Made by a program: the position numbers and the translations under genes
Shown: positions 1 to 7,672 of the stretch, one piece after another
Layout: each line of letters starts with the position of its first letter
Numbering within the stretch: the first letter of the stretch is position 1
Origin: Bifidobacteriaceae bacterium
GTDB taxonomy: Bacteria > Actinomycetota > Actinomycetes > Actinomycetales > WQXJ01
Length of the DNA: 13,118 nucleotides
Direction of reading: 5' to 3'
Assembly (NCBI GenBank): GCA_031272565.1
Contig: JAISTN010000025.1
Coordinates: 1 to 13,118, forward strand
The notes under the pieces: generated by a model
Database searches by the model: none
What the model was told of the DNA's origin: nothing
What the model saw: the letters and a program-made list of their open reading frames with translations, nothing else

Positions 1-873
1 CGACACCATGTAGGCGCCGATGCCGGTCCGGGAGAAGGTTGATTCGACCAAGACCGTGGCCCCCAGCATCCAGCCGAGTTGCATGCCCAGAATGGTGACC
101 GCCGGGATCAGGGCGTTGCGCAGCGCGTGGCGGATCACCACCCGCGGTTCGCTGGCCCCGGTGGACCGGGCCAGCATCACATAGTCCGAATCGAGCGCCG
201 TGATCATCGATGACCGGACCGTCCGGGCGATCACGGCGATGAACGGCGTGGCGAGGGTGACGGCCGGCAAGGCAATGTGAACCAAGGCCGACCAGAACAG
301 CCCGATGTCGCCGGCCAGCAAGGCATCAAAGGTCACCATGCCGGTGCGGGTTGGCACGTCTTCGCCAAAGCTGAGGTGACCAAACAACGGCAGCCAGCCC
401 AGCTTCGAAGCGAACAGGAACTGCAGCAGCAGACCGAGCCAGAAGACGGGCAGGGTCGCGCCGGTGATCGCCACCAGGCGGGTGGCCAGGTCGGCCGGCG
501 AACCACGGCGGTAGGCCGCGATCACGCCGAGTGGCACGCCGATGCAGATGTTCAAGACCATGGCGGCCAGTGCCAGTTCAAGGGAACTGGGCAGTACCTC
601 GCCGATGTCGTCCAGCACGGCCCGGTGGGTGAACACGGAATTGCCTAGATCGCCGCGCAGGACCCGTCCCAGGTAGGCCACGAACTGCTGGGGGATCGAC
701 TGGTCAAGGCCCATCTTGACCCGCATCGCCTCAACCTGCTCGGCGCTGGCCAAACGGCCGGCGGCGGCCCGGGCCGGATCGCCCGGCAAGATCTGGACCA
801 GCACGAAGGCGGTCGCGACTAGGCCGAAAAAGACCACCACCGACAGCGCCAACCGGCGAGCCAACAGGCGCAT
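1..873 (-). CDS. Oligopeptide/dipeptide ABC transporter permease (DppB/OppB type), C-terminus cut by window edge
   Basis: This is an inner-membrane permease subunit of a peptide/opine/nickel-type ABC importer (BPD_transp_1 family), which forms half of the translocation channel. The reading frame is open from the ATG at 873 to position 1: 291 codons without a stop, so only the last few dozen residues of a usual 310-340 aa protein are missing. Visible signs are an N-terminal membrane segment (about residues 9-30) ending in the typical ILPGDPAR (28-35), the LRGDLGNS segment (72-79), several further hydrophobic helices, and the EAA loop that contacts the ATPase at about 229-260 (DYVMLARSTGAS, then RHALRNALIPAV). 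A strong ribosome binding site (GGGAGGAGA) precedes the start. It lies 52 bp downstream of the substrate-binding lipoprotein in the same operon. The partner permease and ATPases are presumably beyond the left edge. Transported substrate is not readable from sequence. Confidence 0.95.
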   Translation of the reverse strand, partial: MRLLARRLALSVVVFFGLVATAFVLVQILPGDPARAAAGRLASAEQVEAMRVKMGLDQSIPQQFVAYLGRVLRGDLGNSVFTHRAVLDDIGEVLPSSLELALAAMVLNICIGVPLGVIAAYRRGSPADLATRLVAITGATLPVFWLGLLLQFLFASKLGWLPLFGHLSFGEDVPTRTGMVTFDALLAGDIGLFWSALVHIALPAVTLATPFIAVIARTVRSSMITALDSDYVMLARSTGASEPRVVIRHALRNALIPAVTILGMQLGWMLGATVLVESTFSRTGIGAYMVS

Positions 874-903
874 GGTGTCTCCTCCCTAGCCGCGACCGCC
901 CAG

Positions 904-927
904 GACGGTCAACTGCTTGCAGCCGTC
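904..927 (-). promoter_or_regulatory. Possible stem-loop between the binding-protein gene and the permease gene
   Basis: On the transcribed strand GACGG and CCGTC can pair around an inner CTGC-AA-GCAG hairpin, with a 4-nt bulge (TTGA). The structure overlaps the stop codon of the substrate-binding protein and lies before the permease ribosome binding site. An alternative pairing (GACCG with CGGTC just downstream) would compete with it. There is no U-tract, so this is not a classical terminator. In ABC importer operons such a structure often stabilises the upstream mRNA segment so that the binding protein is made in excess; that role is inferred here. Confidence 0.3.
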
Positions 928-2572
928 AACTCACGGTGATCGCGTAGACATCGACGGTCTGGTGGTGCCAGGACCGGTACTGGTAGCCCTGGACTCGGTC
1001 CGCCATGATCGACACGATCTGGGAGTTGGCCAGGTTCAGGCTGACGAAGTCACTGGCGATCTGTTCTTGGACCGTGGCGTAGGCCGCGCAGCGGGCTGTC
1101 TGGTCGGACTCCGTCTGGGCCTGGTTGGTCAGGCTGTCCACCTCGGCGTTGACGTAGCCGCCCCAGTTCTGGGCGCCAATGAACTGCGAGTTGAAGTTCT
1201 GGTACAGGATCGCGCTGGCGTCCGGGAAGGCGGGGAAGGCGTAGATCATGCCCAGTTGCGGGCGCGTCTCCGCCTTGGCGGCCATTTCCGCGTAGGTGGG
1301 ATAGGTGACGGCCTGCACCTCAAGTGTCAACCCGACATCGGCCATATTCGACTGCAGCAAGGTGGCGGCCTGCTCCATTTCCGTGGTTGCCTCAAGGTAG
1401 GTCATGGTGACCGTGGTGCCCTCCAGGCCGTTGGCCGCCACAATCTCTCTCGCCTTGTCCGGGTCATAGGTGGGTTGCGGGACCTCGGTGAAGCACTGCA
1501 TGCCGCTGGGCAGCGGCCCAACCAAGGCAGTGCCCGCTCCCAGCAAAATGTCCTGAATGTGCTGTGGATAGTTGTAGGAATAGGCGATGGCCTCACGTAG
1601 GGCAGCGTTGGCGGTCACCTCGTTGTCCATGTCGAAGAAGACGTAGAGAGCCACGTTGGTGTCGGCCTTGTTGACGGTGAAGCCAGCCGCCGCCTCGAAA
1701 CTGGCCCAATCGGCCGGCGCAATGTCCATGGCGATGTCGATGTCCCCGCCTTCAAGCGCAGCCTTCTGGGTGGCCTGGTCCGACAGGTACTGGAATTGCA
1801 CCGTCTGGGCCTGGCCGCTAAACCCACCCCAATAGCCTTCATACCGTTCGAAGGTGGCGGACTGGTTCGACTTGTAGTCCTTGAAGACGTAGGGACCCGA
1901 ACCGGCGTCGTTGGAGGCCAGCCATGATTGGCCGTCATCGTCGCCCGCGTTGGCCTCGACCAGAGCCGAGTTGAGCACATAAACCCTGGTCAACGACGGC
2001 AGAAAGACCGCGTCGGCCTGGCTCAGGGTGATGACCAACTCGGTGTCGCTGGTGGCTTCAGATGACTCATAAGAGGTCAGGTAGGAAGCCACCCCGGCAC
2101 CCAGCCGGACAATCCGGTCGAAGGTGTACTTGACGTCGTTCGCGGTCAACTTGGCGCCGTCATGGAAGGTGACGTCGTCGCGCAGGGTCAAGGTCACCGT
2201 CAAGCCGTCCTCCGACACCTGCCAGTCGGTCACCAGCACGCCGGTCAGGGCCTTCGCGGCGTCGTAGGTGAAGAGCGAATCGTAGGCGGGGATCACAACC
2301 TCGTCGACGGTCGAATTGTCCGCCTGTAGGGGATCAAAGGTGGCCGGGGGCTCGTTTTCGGCGATGATCAGCGACGTGTCGCGGCTCACCTCGCCGCCGC
2401 TGGGGCCGGCCACATCGGTGCTGCCAGTGGCACCGCCGCTGGCGCTGTCGTCACCACCCCCGCCGCCGCAGGCGGCCAGGGCCAGCGAAGCTGCCACCAG
2501 CAGCGCCACGGGGCCGCGGCGCCGGTTCTTTGAGGTCTGCCCGATGCCGGGCTTGAGGCTTGGAGTGTTCAT
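926..2572 (-). CDS. ABC transporter substrate-binding lipoprotein, peptide/opine/nickel family (SBP_bac_5)
   Basis: This extracytoplasmic binding protein captures substrate for the permease encoded just downstream. The 548 aa product fits the family. It begins with a lipoprotein signal: a positive stretch (KNRRR, residues 15-19), a hydrophobic core, and the lipobox LAAC with the lipidated Cys at 35. A Gly/Ser/Asp-rich linker then runs to about residue 62. The mature domain has family hallmarks: PPATFDPL (75-82), the block starting at W117 with SEDGLTVTLTLRDDVTFHDG (120-139), then LTANDVKYTFDR (142-153). The start is the ATG at 2572, preceded by GAAAGG 10 nt upstream, which overlaps the end of the HyuB gene, so the gene belongs to the same operon. 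Family members bind peptides, opines, glycosides or metal chelates. The neighbouring amide-hydrolysing enzymes suggest a nitrogenous or peptide-like ligand (inference). Confidence 0.96.
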   Translation of the reverse strand: MNTPSLKPGIGQTSKNRRRGPVALLVAASLALAACGGGGGDDSASGGATGSTDVAGPSGGEVSRDTSLIIAENEPPATFDPLQADNSTVDEVVIPAYDSLFTYDAAKALTGVLVTDWQVSEDGLTVTLTLRDDVTFHDGAKLTANDVKYTFDRIVRLGAGVASYLTSYESSEATSDTELVITLSQADAVFLPSLTRVYVLNSALVEANAGDDDGQSWLASNDAGSGPYVFKDYKSNQSATFERYEGYWGGFSGQAQTVQFQYLSDQATQKAALEGGDIDIAMDIAPADWASFEAAAGFTVNKADTNVALYVFFDMDNEVTANAALREAIAYSYNYPQHIQDILLGAGTALVGPLPSGMQCFTEVPQPTYDPDKAREIVAANGLEGTTVTMTYLEATTEMEQAATLLQSNMADVGLTLEVQAVTYPTYAEMAAKAETRPQLGMIYAFPAFPDASAILYQNFNSQFIGAQNWGGYVNAEVDSLTNQAQTESDQTARCAAYATVQEQIASDFVSLNLANSQIVSIMADRVQGYQYRSWHHQTVDVYAITVS

Positions 2573-2589
2573 TGTGGGATTACCTTTCG

Positions 2590-4308
2590 TCAGGGCTCAC
2601 GTGAGCGCAGGGACCGGGCCGGAGTTGGTTGCCAGGAACCGTCGGTTCCGACCTCCACGCCGTAAACGTCACGTGCGGCGGCCGGGCTGACATAGCCGTC
2701 CAGCACGTCTTCCACCACCGCAGCCGGGTCGCGGTCAAGCGGGTTGCCGTGTCCCCCGCCGCCGGCTGTGCGGTTGATAAACGAGGCACCCTGCTCCATC
2801 CACGCCCGGTACATGCCCACCCGCTTGGCTTGGGGTGTGCCGGGCCAGAGCACCATTTCGCTGGGTTCTGGTTCCAAGCCGCCGTCCAGCGCCCACGGCC
2901 GGGTCTTGGTCTTCTTCTTCATGCTCAGCACCTCGCCGGGATGGGTGTAGGTGACTTCCCGCAGCACCCCCACGCCACCGCGGTGGCGGCCGGCGCCGGC
3001 CGAATCCGTGATCAACTCGACCCGGCGGTGCAGTAGCGGCGCCTTGTGCTCCAACACTTCGATTGGGGTGTTCCGCACGGTGGTCTGCGAACAGTGCTGC
3101 TGGGCGTTGCCGCCATCGTGCGTCGGTGTGGCGCCCCAGCCGATGCCCTCGTTGTTGGACACCACGTAGTCGCGGCCCACCCGGGGATCAAAACCGACCG
3201 CCATGAAGCCCGGCTCGTCGCCGCCGGATGAGGCCGGCATGGTGCTCAGGCCCTGGGCCAGGGCCTTGTGGATCAGTTCCACGGCAACGATGGCGCTCCA
3301 CTGGGTGAAAGTGGAGGTGGGGTACTGGGCATGGAAGATGGAACCGGGTTCAGCGATCACCGTCAACGGGATGAAATGGCCGTGGTTGGCGGCCTCGTTG
3401 GGGGTGGTGAAGGCCTTGAATGATGACTTGACGATCCCTTCGGTGGCCCCGATCGGCAGGTTGACGGGGCCCGGCACGGCAGCCGCCGAACCGGTGAAAT
3501 CAGCCACCATCTGGTCGCCCGCGATGGTCACCTTGCAGCGCATCTCGATCAGGTCGTCGGTGATGTTGTCGTCGTCCAGGTAGTCGATGGCCGTCCACTC
3601 GCCATCGGGCAACGCCGCCACGGCCGCCCGGGCGACCCGTTCGCCGTGTTCGATCACCTGTGACACGGCCGCTTCCACCACGTCGATACCGAACTTGTCC
3701 CACATCTGGTGCAGGTTGCGTTCGCCCACCCGCAGGGCCGCCAGTTGGGCGTGGAAGTCGCCCAGGGTCAGGTCCGGCAGGCGGGAGTTGAACCTGATCA
3801 GTTCGGTGATGTCACGCACAATTTCGCCGCCGGCCACGATCTTGGTGCCAGGAAAGATCAGGCCCTCTTGGTGCAGTTCGGTGGAATCAAGGACGTACCC
3901 AGGGTCTTTGGCTCCCAAGTCCATCCAATGTGCCCTGACGGCCAGATAGGCGGCCGGCCGTGCCCGGCCCTGGGCGTAGACCGGCGCGAACAACATCGCA
4001 TCGTAGGCATGGGCGCCACTCCAATAGGGGTAGTTGAGGATGTAGACATCGCCCGGTTTCATGTTGTCGATGCCGACATAGGCTGAACCTTCAACCAGGG
4101 CCCGGTCGTTGGCCCCCAGGAAATGGGTGATGCCGGCCGCTTCCGCCATCAGCCGCTGGTCGGAGTCGTAGATGGAAATGCCGAAGTCCAGCACGTCGTA
4201 GATCACGGGGTTGAAGGCCGAGCGAACCAGGGTCCGCCGCATCTGCTCCGCCGATGAACCAAGATAGTTCCGCACCACCTCGACCGTGGCGCCATCCAGG
4301 CGTGTCAT
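2590..4308 (-). CDS. hyuB: Hydantoinase B / oxoprolinase B-type subunit (HyuB family)
   Basis: This is the beta subunit of an ATP-dependent cyclic amide hydrolase (Hydantoinase_B family: N-methylhydantoinase, 5-oxoprolinase, caprolactamase; acetone and acetophenone carboxylases are relatives). It works with HyuA in the cytoplasm. The 572 aa length is typical of a stand-alone subunit. Conserved features are the N-terminal SAFNPVIYDVLDFG region (30-43), GITHFLG (59-65), the EGLIFPGTKI segment, and the C-terminal AGGGGHGNPLDRDP followed by VSPAAARDVYGV. The metal-site motif, normally of the type NDPYxGGTHLPD, reads NYPYWSGAHAYD: His and Asp are kept but the second position is Tyr. Its ATG overlaps the HyuA stop as ATGA, with GAAGG 7 nt upstream, so the two subunits are translationally coupled. 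The actual ring substrate cannot be read from sequence. Confidence 0.95.
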   Translation of the reverse strand: MTRLDGATVEVVRNYLGSSAEQMRRTLVRSAFNPVIYDVLDFGISIYDSDQRLMAEAAGITHFLGANDRALVEGSAYVGIDNMKPGDVYILNYPYWSGAHAYDAMLFAPVYAQGRARPAAYLAVRAHWMDLGAKDPGYVLDSTELHQEGLIFPGTKIVAGGEIVRDITELIRFNSRLPDLTLGDFHAQLAALRVGERNLHQMWDKFGIDVVEAAVSQVIEHGERVARAAVAALPDGEWTAIDYLDDDNITDDLIEMRCKVTIAGDQMVADFTGSAAAVPGPVNLPIGATEGIVKSSFKAFTTPNEAANHGHFIPLTVIAEPGSIFHAQYPTSTFTQWSAIVAVELIHKALAQGLSTMPASSGGDEPGFMAVGFDPRVGRDYVVSNNEGIGWGATPTHDGGNAQQHCSQTTVRNTPIEVLEHKAPLLHRRVELITDSAGAGRHRGGVGVLREVTYTHPGEVLSMKKKTKTRPWALDGGLEPEPSEMVLWPGTPQAKRVGMYRAWMEQGASFINRTAGGGGHGNPLDRDPAAVVEDVLDGYVSPAAARDVYGVEVGTDGSWQPTPARSLRSREP

Positions 4309-6371
4309 GTTGGATCCTTCGGTGTGATGAGGAGGTGGCCGTAGCCGTCGACGGCGAGGCTCTGGTCGGAGTAGATGACGGTGGTGGAAGTGCCCTCTTC
4401 GATGATGGCGGGGCCGGCCAGGCGGTGGCCCGGCAGCAGGTCGTCCCGGTTCACGATGGCGAAACCCGTCCAGTCCTGCGTCGCCATGTCGTAGGCCGGC
4501 CTGGTCTGGGCAGGGACAGGCCCGGCCGCCGGCGGACCAGGCAGCTTGGGCAGGCCCGGCTTAGGCTGGAGGCCGACGGCGTGGAGCCGGACCGACAGGA
4601 TCTGGCCCGGTGAGTCCATGGCGTGGCCGTGCCGGGTGCGGTGCAGGTCTTCAAACTTGCCGAAGGCCGCTTGAGCGCTGGCGCCAGGTTCGATTTCGAC
4701 CGACAGGGTGTGTTCCTGCCCTTGGTAGCGCAGATCAAGTGTCCGGGTGAAGCGGCGCTGTCCAGGTGCCACGTGTTGCGCCTCCAGAATGGCCGCGGCC
4801 TGCTCTTGCAGTTCGGCGAAGACAGGTTCCAAGGTGGCCAGATCATCATCAGTCAGAGGCCGTAGGGCGGTGGCGGCGAACTCGTATTCCAGGTCCGACA
4901 TCAGCATGCCGAAGGCCGAAAAGGCGGCCGGGGCGCGCGGCACCAAGGTGGCCGCCAACCCCAGTTCCCGGGCCACCAGGGGGCCAATCAACGGGCCGGC
5001 GCCGCCAAAGGCCAGCAACGTGAACTCGCGCGGGTCCAGGCCGCGTTCGATTGTGATCTCCCGCAGCGCGCCCACGGTGCGGGCCACCAGAATGTCCAGC
5101 ACGGCGCGGGCCGCTTCGGTTTCGCCGAACCCCAGGTGGGCCCCCACTTGGCTGGCAATTGCCGCGCGGGCGGCCGCGGCGTCCACCGCCATCCGGCCGT
5201 CCAGGAAGCCGGCCGGGTCAAGGTAGCCCAACGCAAAGGCGGCATCCGTCACGGTTGGTTCGGTGCCGCCCTTGCCGTAGGCGACTGGCCCAGGAATGGC
5301 GCCGGCGCTGCGTGGCCCAACCTTCATGATGTCGCCGTCCATCCAGGCGATTGAGCCGCCGCCGGCACCGATCGTCCTGATGTCGAAGATGGGCACCAGC
5401 AAGGGCAAGCCATCGATCTCGGCCTCGTGGACCTCGGACGGTTGGCCGTTGACAATGACGCAGGCGTCAACCGACGTGCCGCCCACGTCAAAGCTGAGCA
5501 CGGCGGGCAGGTCCAATTCCCGGGCCAAGAAGGTGGCTCCTACCACTCCCCCGGCCGGGCCGGACAGCACGGTCGTCATGGGGGCCTGTTTGGCCAGTTC
5601 GGCGGTCATCGCGCCACCGCCGGACCGCATGATGTGGAGCGGTTTGGTGAAGCCGGCCAGCGCCAGTTCGCCTTCCAGGGCGGCCAGGTAGTTGTTCAGG
5701 ATCGGCCGGATGTAGGCGTCGAGTGCCACCGTGGAAGTGCGTTCGTATTCGCGGTATTCGCGTGTCAGTTCGGATGAGATCGAGACCTCGACTCCAGGGA
5801 ACTCGGCCCGGAGCAGGCGAGCCGCCGCCCGCTCGTGGGCCGGGTTGGCGTATGAATGCAGGAAGCAAACCGCCAACGACTTCAGCCCGCACGTATCAAC
5901 CAAGTAGTGCCCGGCTTCGATCAGGGCCGCCTGGTCCAACGGTTCCAGTTCGTTGCCCCGGTAGTCCAGCCGTTCGGGCACTCCCAGGCGGTGGCGGCGA
6001 GGCACCAGCGGCGCCGGTTTGGCGTACTGGAAGTCATACATGTGGTCAAAGCCGATGGCCGCCCGGGCGATCTCCAGGATGTCGGCAAAGCCCTTGGTGG
6101 TGATGATGCCGACATCCGCCCCGTTGCGTTGCAGAATCGCGTTGAGCCCAAGAGTGGTGCCATGGGCCAGGGATTCGACCTGGCTCAGATCGTCAACTAC
6201 TCCCAGCACAGAGGCCATGACGCCCTTCTCGGGGGCTTCCGGGGTGGTTGGCACCTTGTGGACCTTGATCTCGCCCGTCTGCGGGGAGTAGGCGATGGCG
6301 TCGACAAACGTGCCGCCGATGTCGACGGCCACCTTGAGGCTGGCGGTGCCGGTTGCGCTCATCGCAGCCAT
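4305..6371 (-). CDS. hyuA: Hydantoinase A / oxoprolinase A-type subunit (HyuA family)
   Basis: This is the ATP-binding alpha subunit of the HyuAB-type enzyme, which is thought to phosphorylate the lactam or imide carbonyl before ring opening (family knowledge). The 688 aa length is normal. Numbering from the first ATG: N-terminal actin-like phosphate loop VDIGGTFVDA (16-25), HGTTLGLNAIL (70-80), EYREYERTSTVALDAY (205-220), MRSGGGAM (248-255), LSGPAGGVVGA (269-279), second phosphate motif FDVGGTSVDAC (294-304), GAGGGSIAWMD (335-345), AFGGAGPL, and a C-terminal GPAIIEEGTSTTVI. Two starts are possible. ATG 6371 gives the longest form. ATG 6362 (codon 4) would give an ATGA 4-bp overlap with the upstream amidohydrolase, matching the HyuA/HyuB junction, and I think it slightly more likely. 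Neither has a good ribosome binding site, which fits coupled translation. Confidence 0.96.
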   Translation of the reverse strand: MAAMSATGTASLKVAVDIGGTFVDAIAYSPQTGEIKVHKVPTTPEAPEKGVMASVLGVVDDLSQVESLAHGTTLGLNAILQRNGADVGIITTKGFADILEIARAAIGFDHMYDFQYAKPAPLVPRRHRLGVPERLDYRGNELEPLDQAALIEAGHYLVDTCGLKSLAVCFLHSYANPAHERAAARLLRAEFPGVEVSISSELTREYREYERTSTVALDAYIRPILNNYLAALEGELALAGFTKPLHIMRSGGGAMTAELAKQAPMTTVLSGPAGGVVGATFLARELDLPAVLSFDVGGTSVDACVIVNGQPSEVHEAEIDGLPLLVPIFDIRTIGAGGGSIAWMDGDIMKVGPRSAGAIPGPVAYGKGGTEPTVTDAAFALGYLDPAGFLDGRMAVDAAAARAAIASQVGAHLGFGETEAARAVLDILVARTVGALREITIERGLDPREFTLLAFGGAGPLIGPLVARELGLAATLVPRAPAAFSAFGMLMSDLEYEFAATALRPLTDDDLATLEPVFAELQEQAAAILEAQHVAPGQRRFTRTLDLRYQGQEHTLSVEIEPGASAQAAFGKFEDLHRTRHGHAMDSPGQILSVRLHAVGLQPKPGLPKLPGPPAAGPVPAQTRPAYDMATQDWTGFAIVNRDDLLPGHRLAGPAIIEEGTSTTVIYSDQSLAVDGYGHLLITPKDPT

Positions 6372-7672
6372 CCAGCCCAGGTTGGCGCCACGCTGGGGGC
6401 ATCAAGGTCGGTGCGGATGACGCGCCCGGCCTGTATCACCGTGCCGATGGTGCGCAACGCCGAGACCGTCTTGGTGGGGTCTTCGCTGGTGATGACCAGG
6501 TCTCCGGCCAGGCCCTGGGCCACCGAACCCAGTTGGTCCTCCAGCCTGATCAACCGAGCCGCTTCCCAGGTGCCGGCCCGCAGGGTCGCCCCGGTTGGCA
6601 GGCCGGCCTGCTCCAGCAGTTCCATCTCCTTGACGGCGCAGGAGGTGCCGTCGTTGGGTTCGCCCGGCAGATAGTCGGTGCCGGCCACAATCCGGATGCC
6701 TTCGGCATCAAGCTGGCCGGGGTCAGTGACGGCCCGGCCAAAGGCGCGTTGGATCGAAGCCAGGTGCGTGGGGTGAACCCGCATGGCGAGTTCGATTTGC
6801 CAGTCGGTGAAGCCGTGAGCGGCCATCCAGTCGGGACAACTGGTGACGGACAAGGTGGGTGTCAGGTAGGCGCGGTGGCGGGCCATCGCGTCAACCGTGG
6901 TCTGGTCCAGGTCATAGCCGTGTTCGAAGGCTTTGATCCCGGCTTTCAGAGCCTCCTGGATGGCAGCCCCACCACCGGCGTGGGCCACCACATAGGTGTC
7001 CTGCTCCTGAGCGGCGCGGACCACGGCTCGCATCTCGTCCGCAGTCATCTGGGCGCCGTTGAACGACTCGTCTTGGTGGGCTATGCCGCCGGTGATGAAC
7101 ACCTTGACGTGGTCGGCTCCGGCTTCGAGTTCGGCCCTGGCGGCCTTCAGGAATTCATCGTGCCCGTCGGCATAGCTGCAGGCCAGGCCCTTGCCGTGCC
7201 CGCCGGTGATGCCGATGGCCCGGCCGGAGGCCACGATTCTGGGGGCTTCGAGACTCCAGCCGGCCCCGATGGCGGCCCGCAGTTCAATATCGGCCCGGTT
7301 CTGTTCGTCCAGGGTCCTGACCGTGGTGACGCCGGCCAGGATGGCGTCCCGGGCGCGGCTGGCGGCCCGGAGGGCACTGGCGGCCGAGCTTTCATGGACA
7401 TCGGTCTGTTCAAAGGGATAGACGATGGTCAGGTGGGTGTGGACGCTGACCAGGCCTGGCAGGACGAACCGGCCGTTGATTGGCACCACCGTGGCCTCAG
7501 CCGGTGGCTGAGCGGAGGTGACAGCGCTGATGACGCCATCGGCCAGCGCCACGTTCAGCCCCGGCTGGGTCGTGTTGGTGACCACGTCAACCACCGTGCC
7601 GCCGGTCAGCCAGAGGGCCGCGGGATGCCCGGCCATGCCCGGCCGGGGCGCCAACTGATTGGTGTTGCGCAT
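6359..7672 (-). CDS. Metal-dependent amidohydrolase (COG1228-like: imidazolonepropionase / Xaa-Pro dipeptidase relatives)
   Basis: This is a cytoplasmic TIM-barrel hydrolase of the amidohydrolase superfamily, acting on a C-N (amide or cyclic amide) bond with one or two metal ions. The 437 aa product shows the full ligand set: HTH (H78 and H80) after FVLPGLVSV, the probably carboxylated Lys190 in HVKVFITGG, H231 in VVAHAGGG, H251 in AFEHGYDL, and the catalytic D333 in VAGTDYL. The C-terminal AGDLVITSEDP returns to the small beta domain, as usual. The nearest described functions are imidazolonepropionase and the Xaa-Pro or Xaa-Arg dipeptidases of this subfamily. The absence of other histidine-utilisation genes makes imidazolonepropionase unlikely. 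The start ATG overlaps the lyase stop by one base (TAATG), and GAGGAGG lies inside the end of the lyase gene. It is not the cyclic-amide HyuH/DHPase type by motif. Exact substrate unknown. Confidence 0.92.
   Translation of the reverse strand: MRNTNQLAPRPGMAGHPAALWLTGGTVVDVVTNTTQPGLNVALADGVISAVTSAQPPAEATVVPINGRFVLPGLVSVHTHLTIVYPFEQTDVHESSAASALRAASRARDAILAGVTTVRTLDEQNRADIELRAAIGAGWSLEAPRIVASGRAIGITGGHGKGLACSYADGHDEFLKAARAELEAGADHVKVFITGGIAHQDESFNGAQMTADEMRAVVRAAQEQDTYVVAHAGGGAAIQEALKAGIKAFEHGYDLDQTTVDAMARHRAYLTPTLSVTSCPDWMAAHGFTDWQIELAMRVHPTHLASIQRAFGRAVTDPGQLDAEGIRIVAGTDYLPGEPNDGTSCAVKEMELLEQAGLPTGATLRAGTWEAARLIRLEDQLGSVAQGLAGDLVITSEDPTKTVSALRTIGTVIQAGRVIRTDLDAPSVAPTWAGWLR

Noticed and set aside
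277..648. 123-codon open frame on the plus strand at the left end
   Set aside because: It is antisense to the permease, whose EAA loop and membrane helices are clear. The product is Gln/Gly-rich without domain.
917..1600. 227-codon open frame on the plus strand
   Set aside because: It is antisense to the C-terminal half of the binding lipoprotein; no domain or ribosome binding site supports it.
2590..6371. Creatinine/N-methylhydantoin degradation
   Set aside because: HyuAB plus a sarcosine-oxidase-like flavoprotein would fit in part. However, there is no creatinine deiminase or N-carbamoylsarcosine amidase, and the DHDPS-family lyase has no place in that pathway. I keep it only as a weak alternative.
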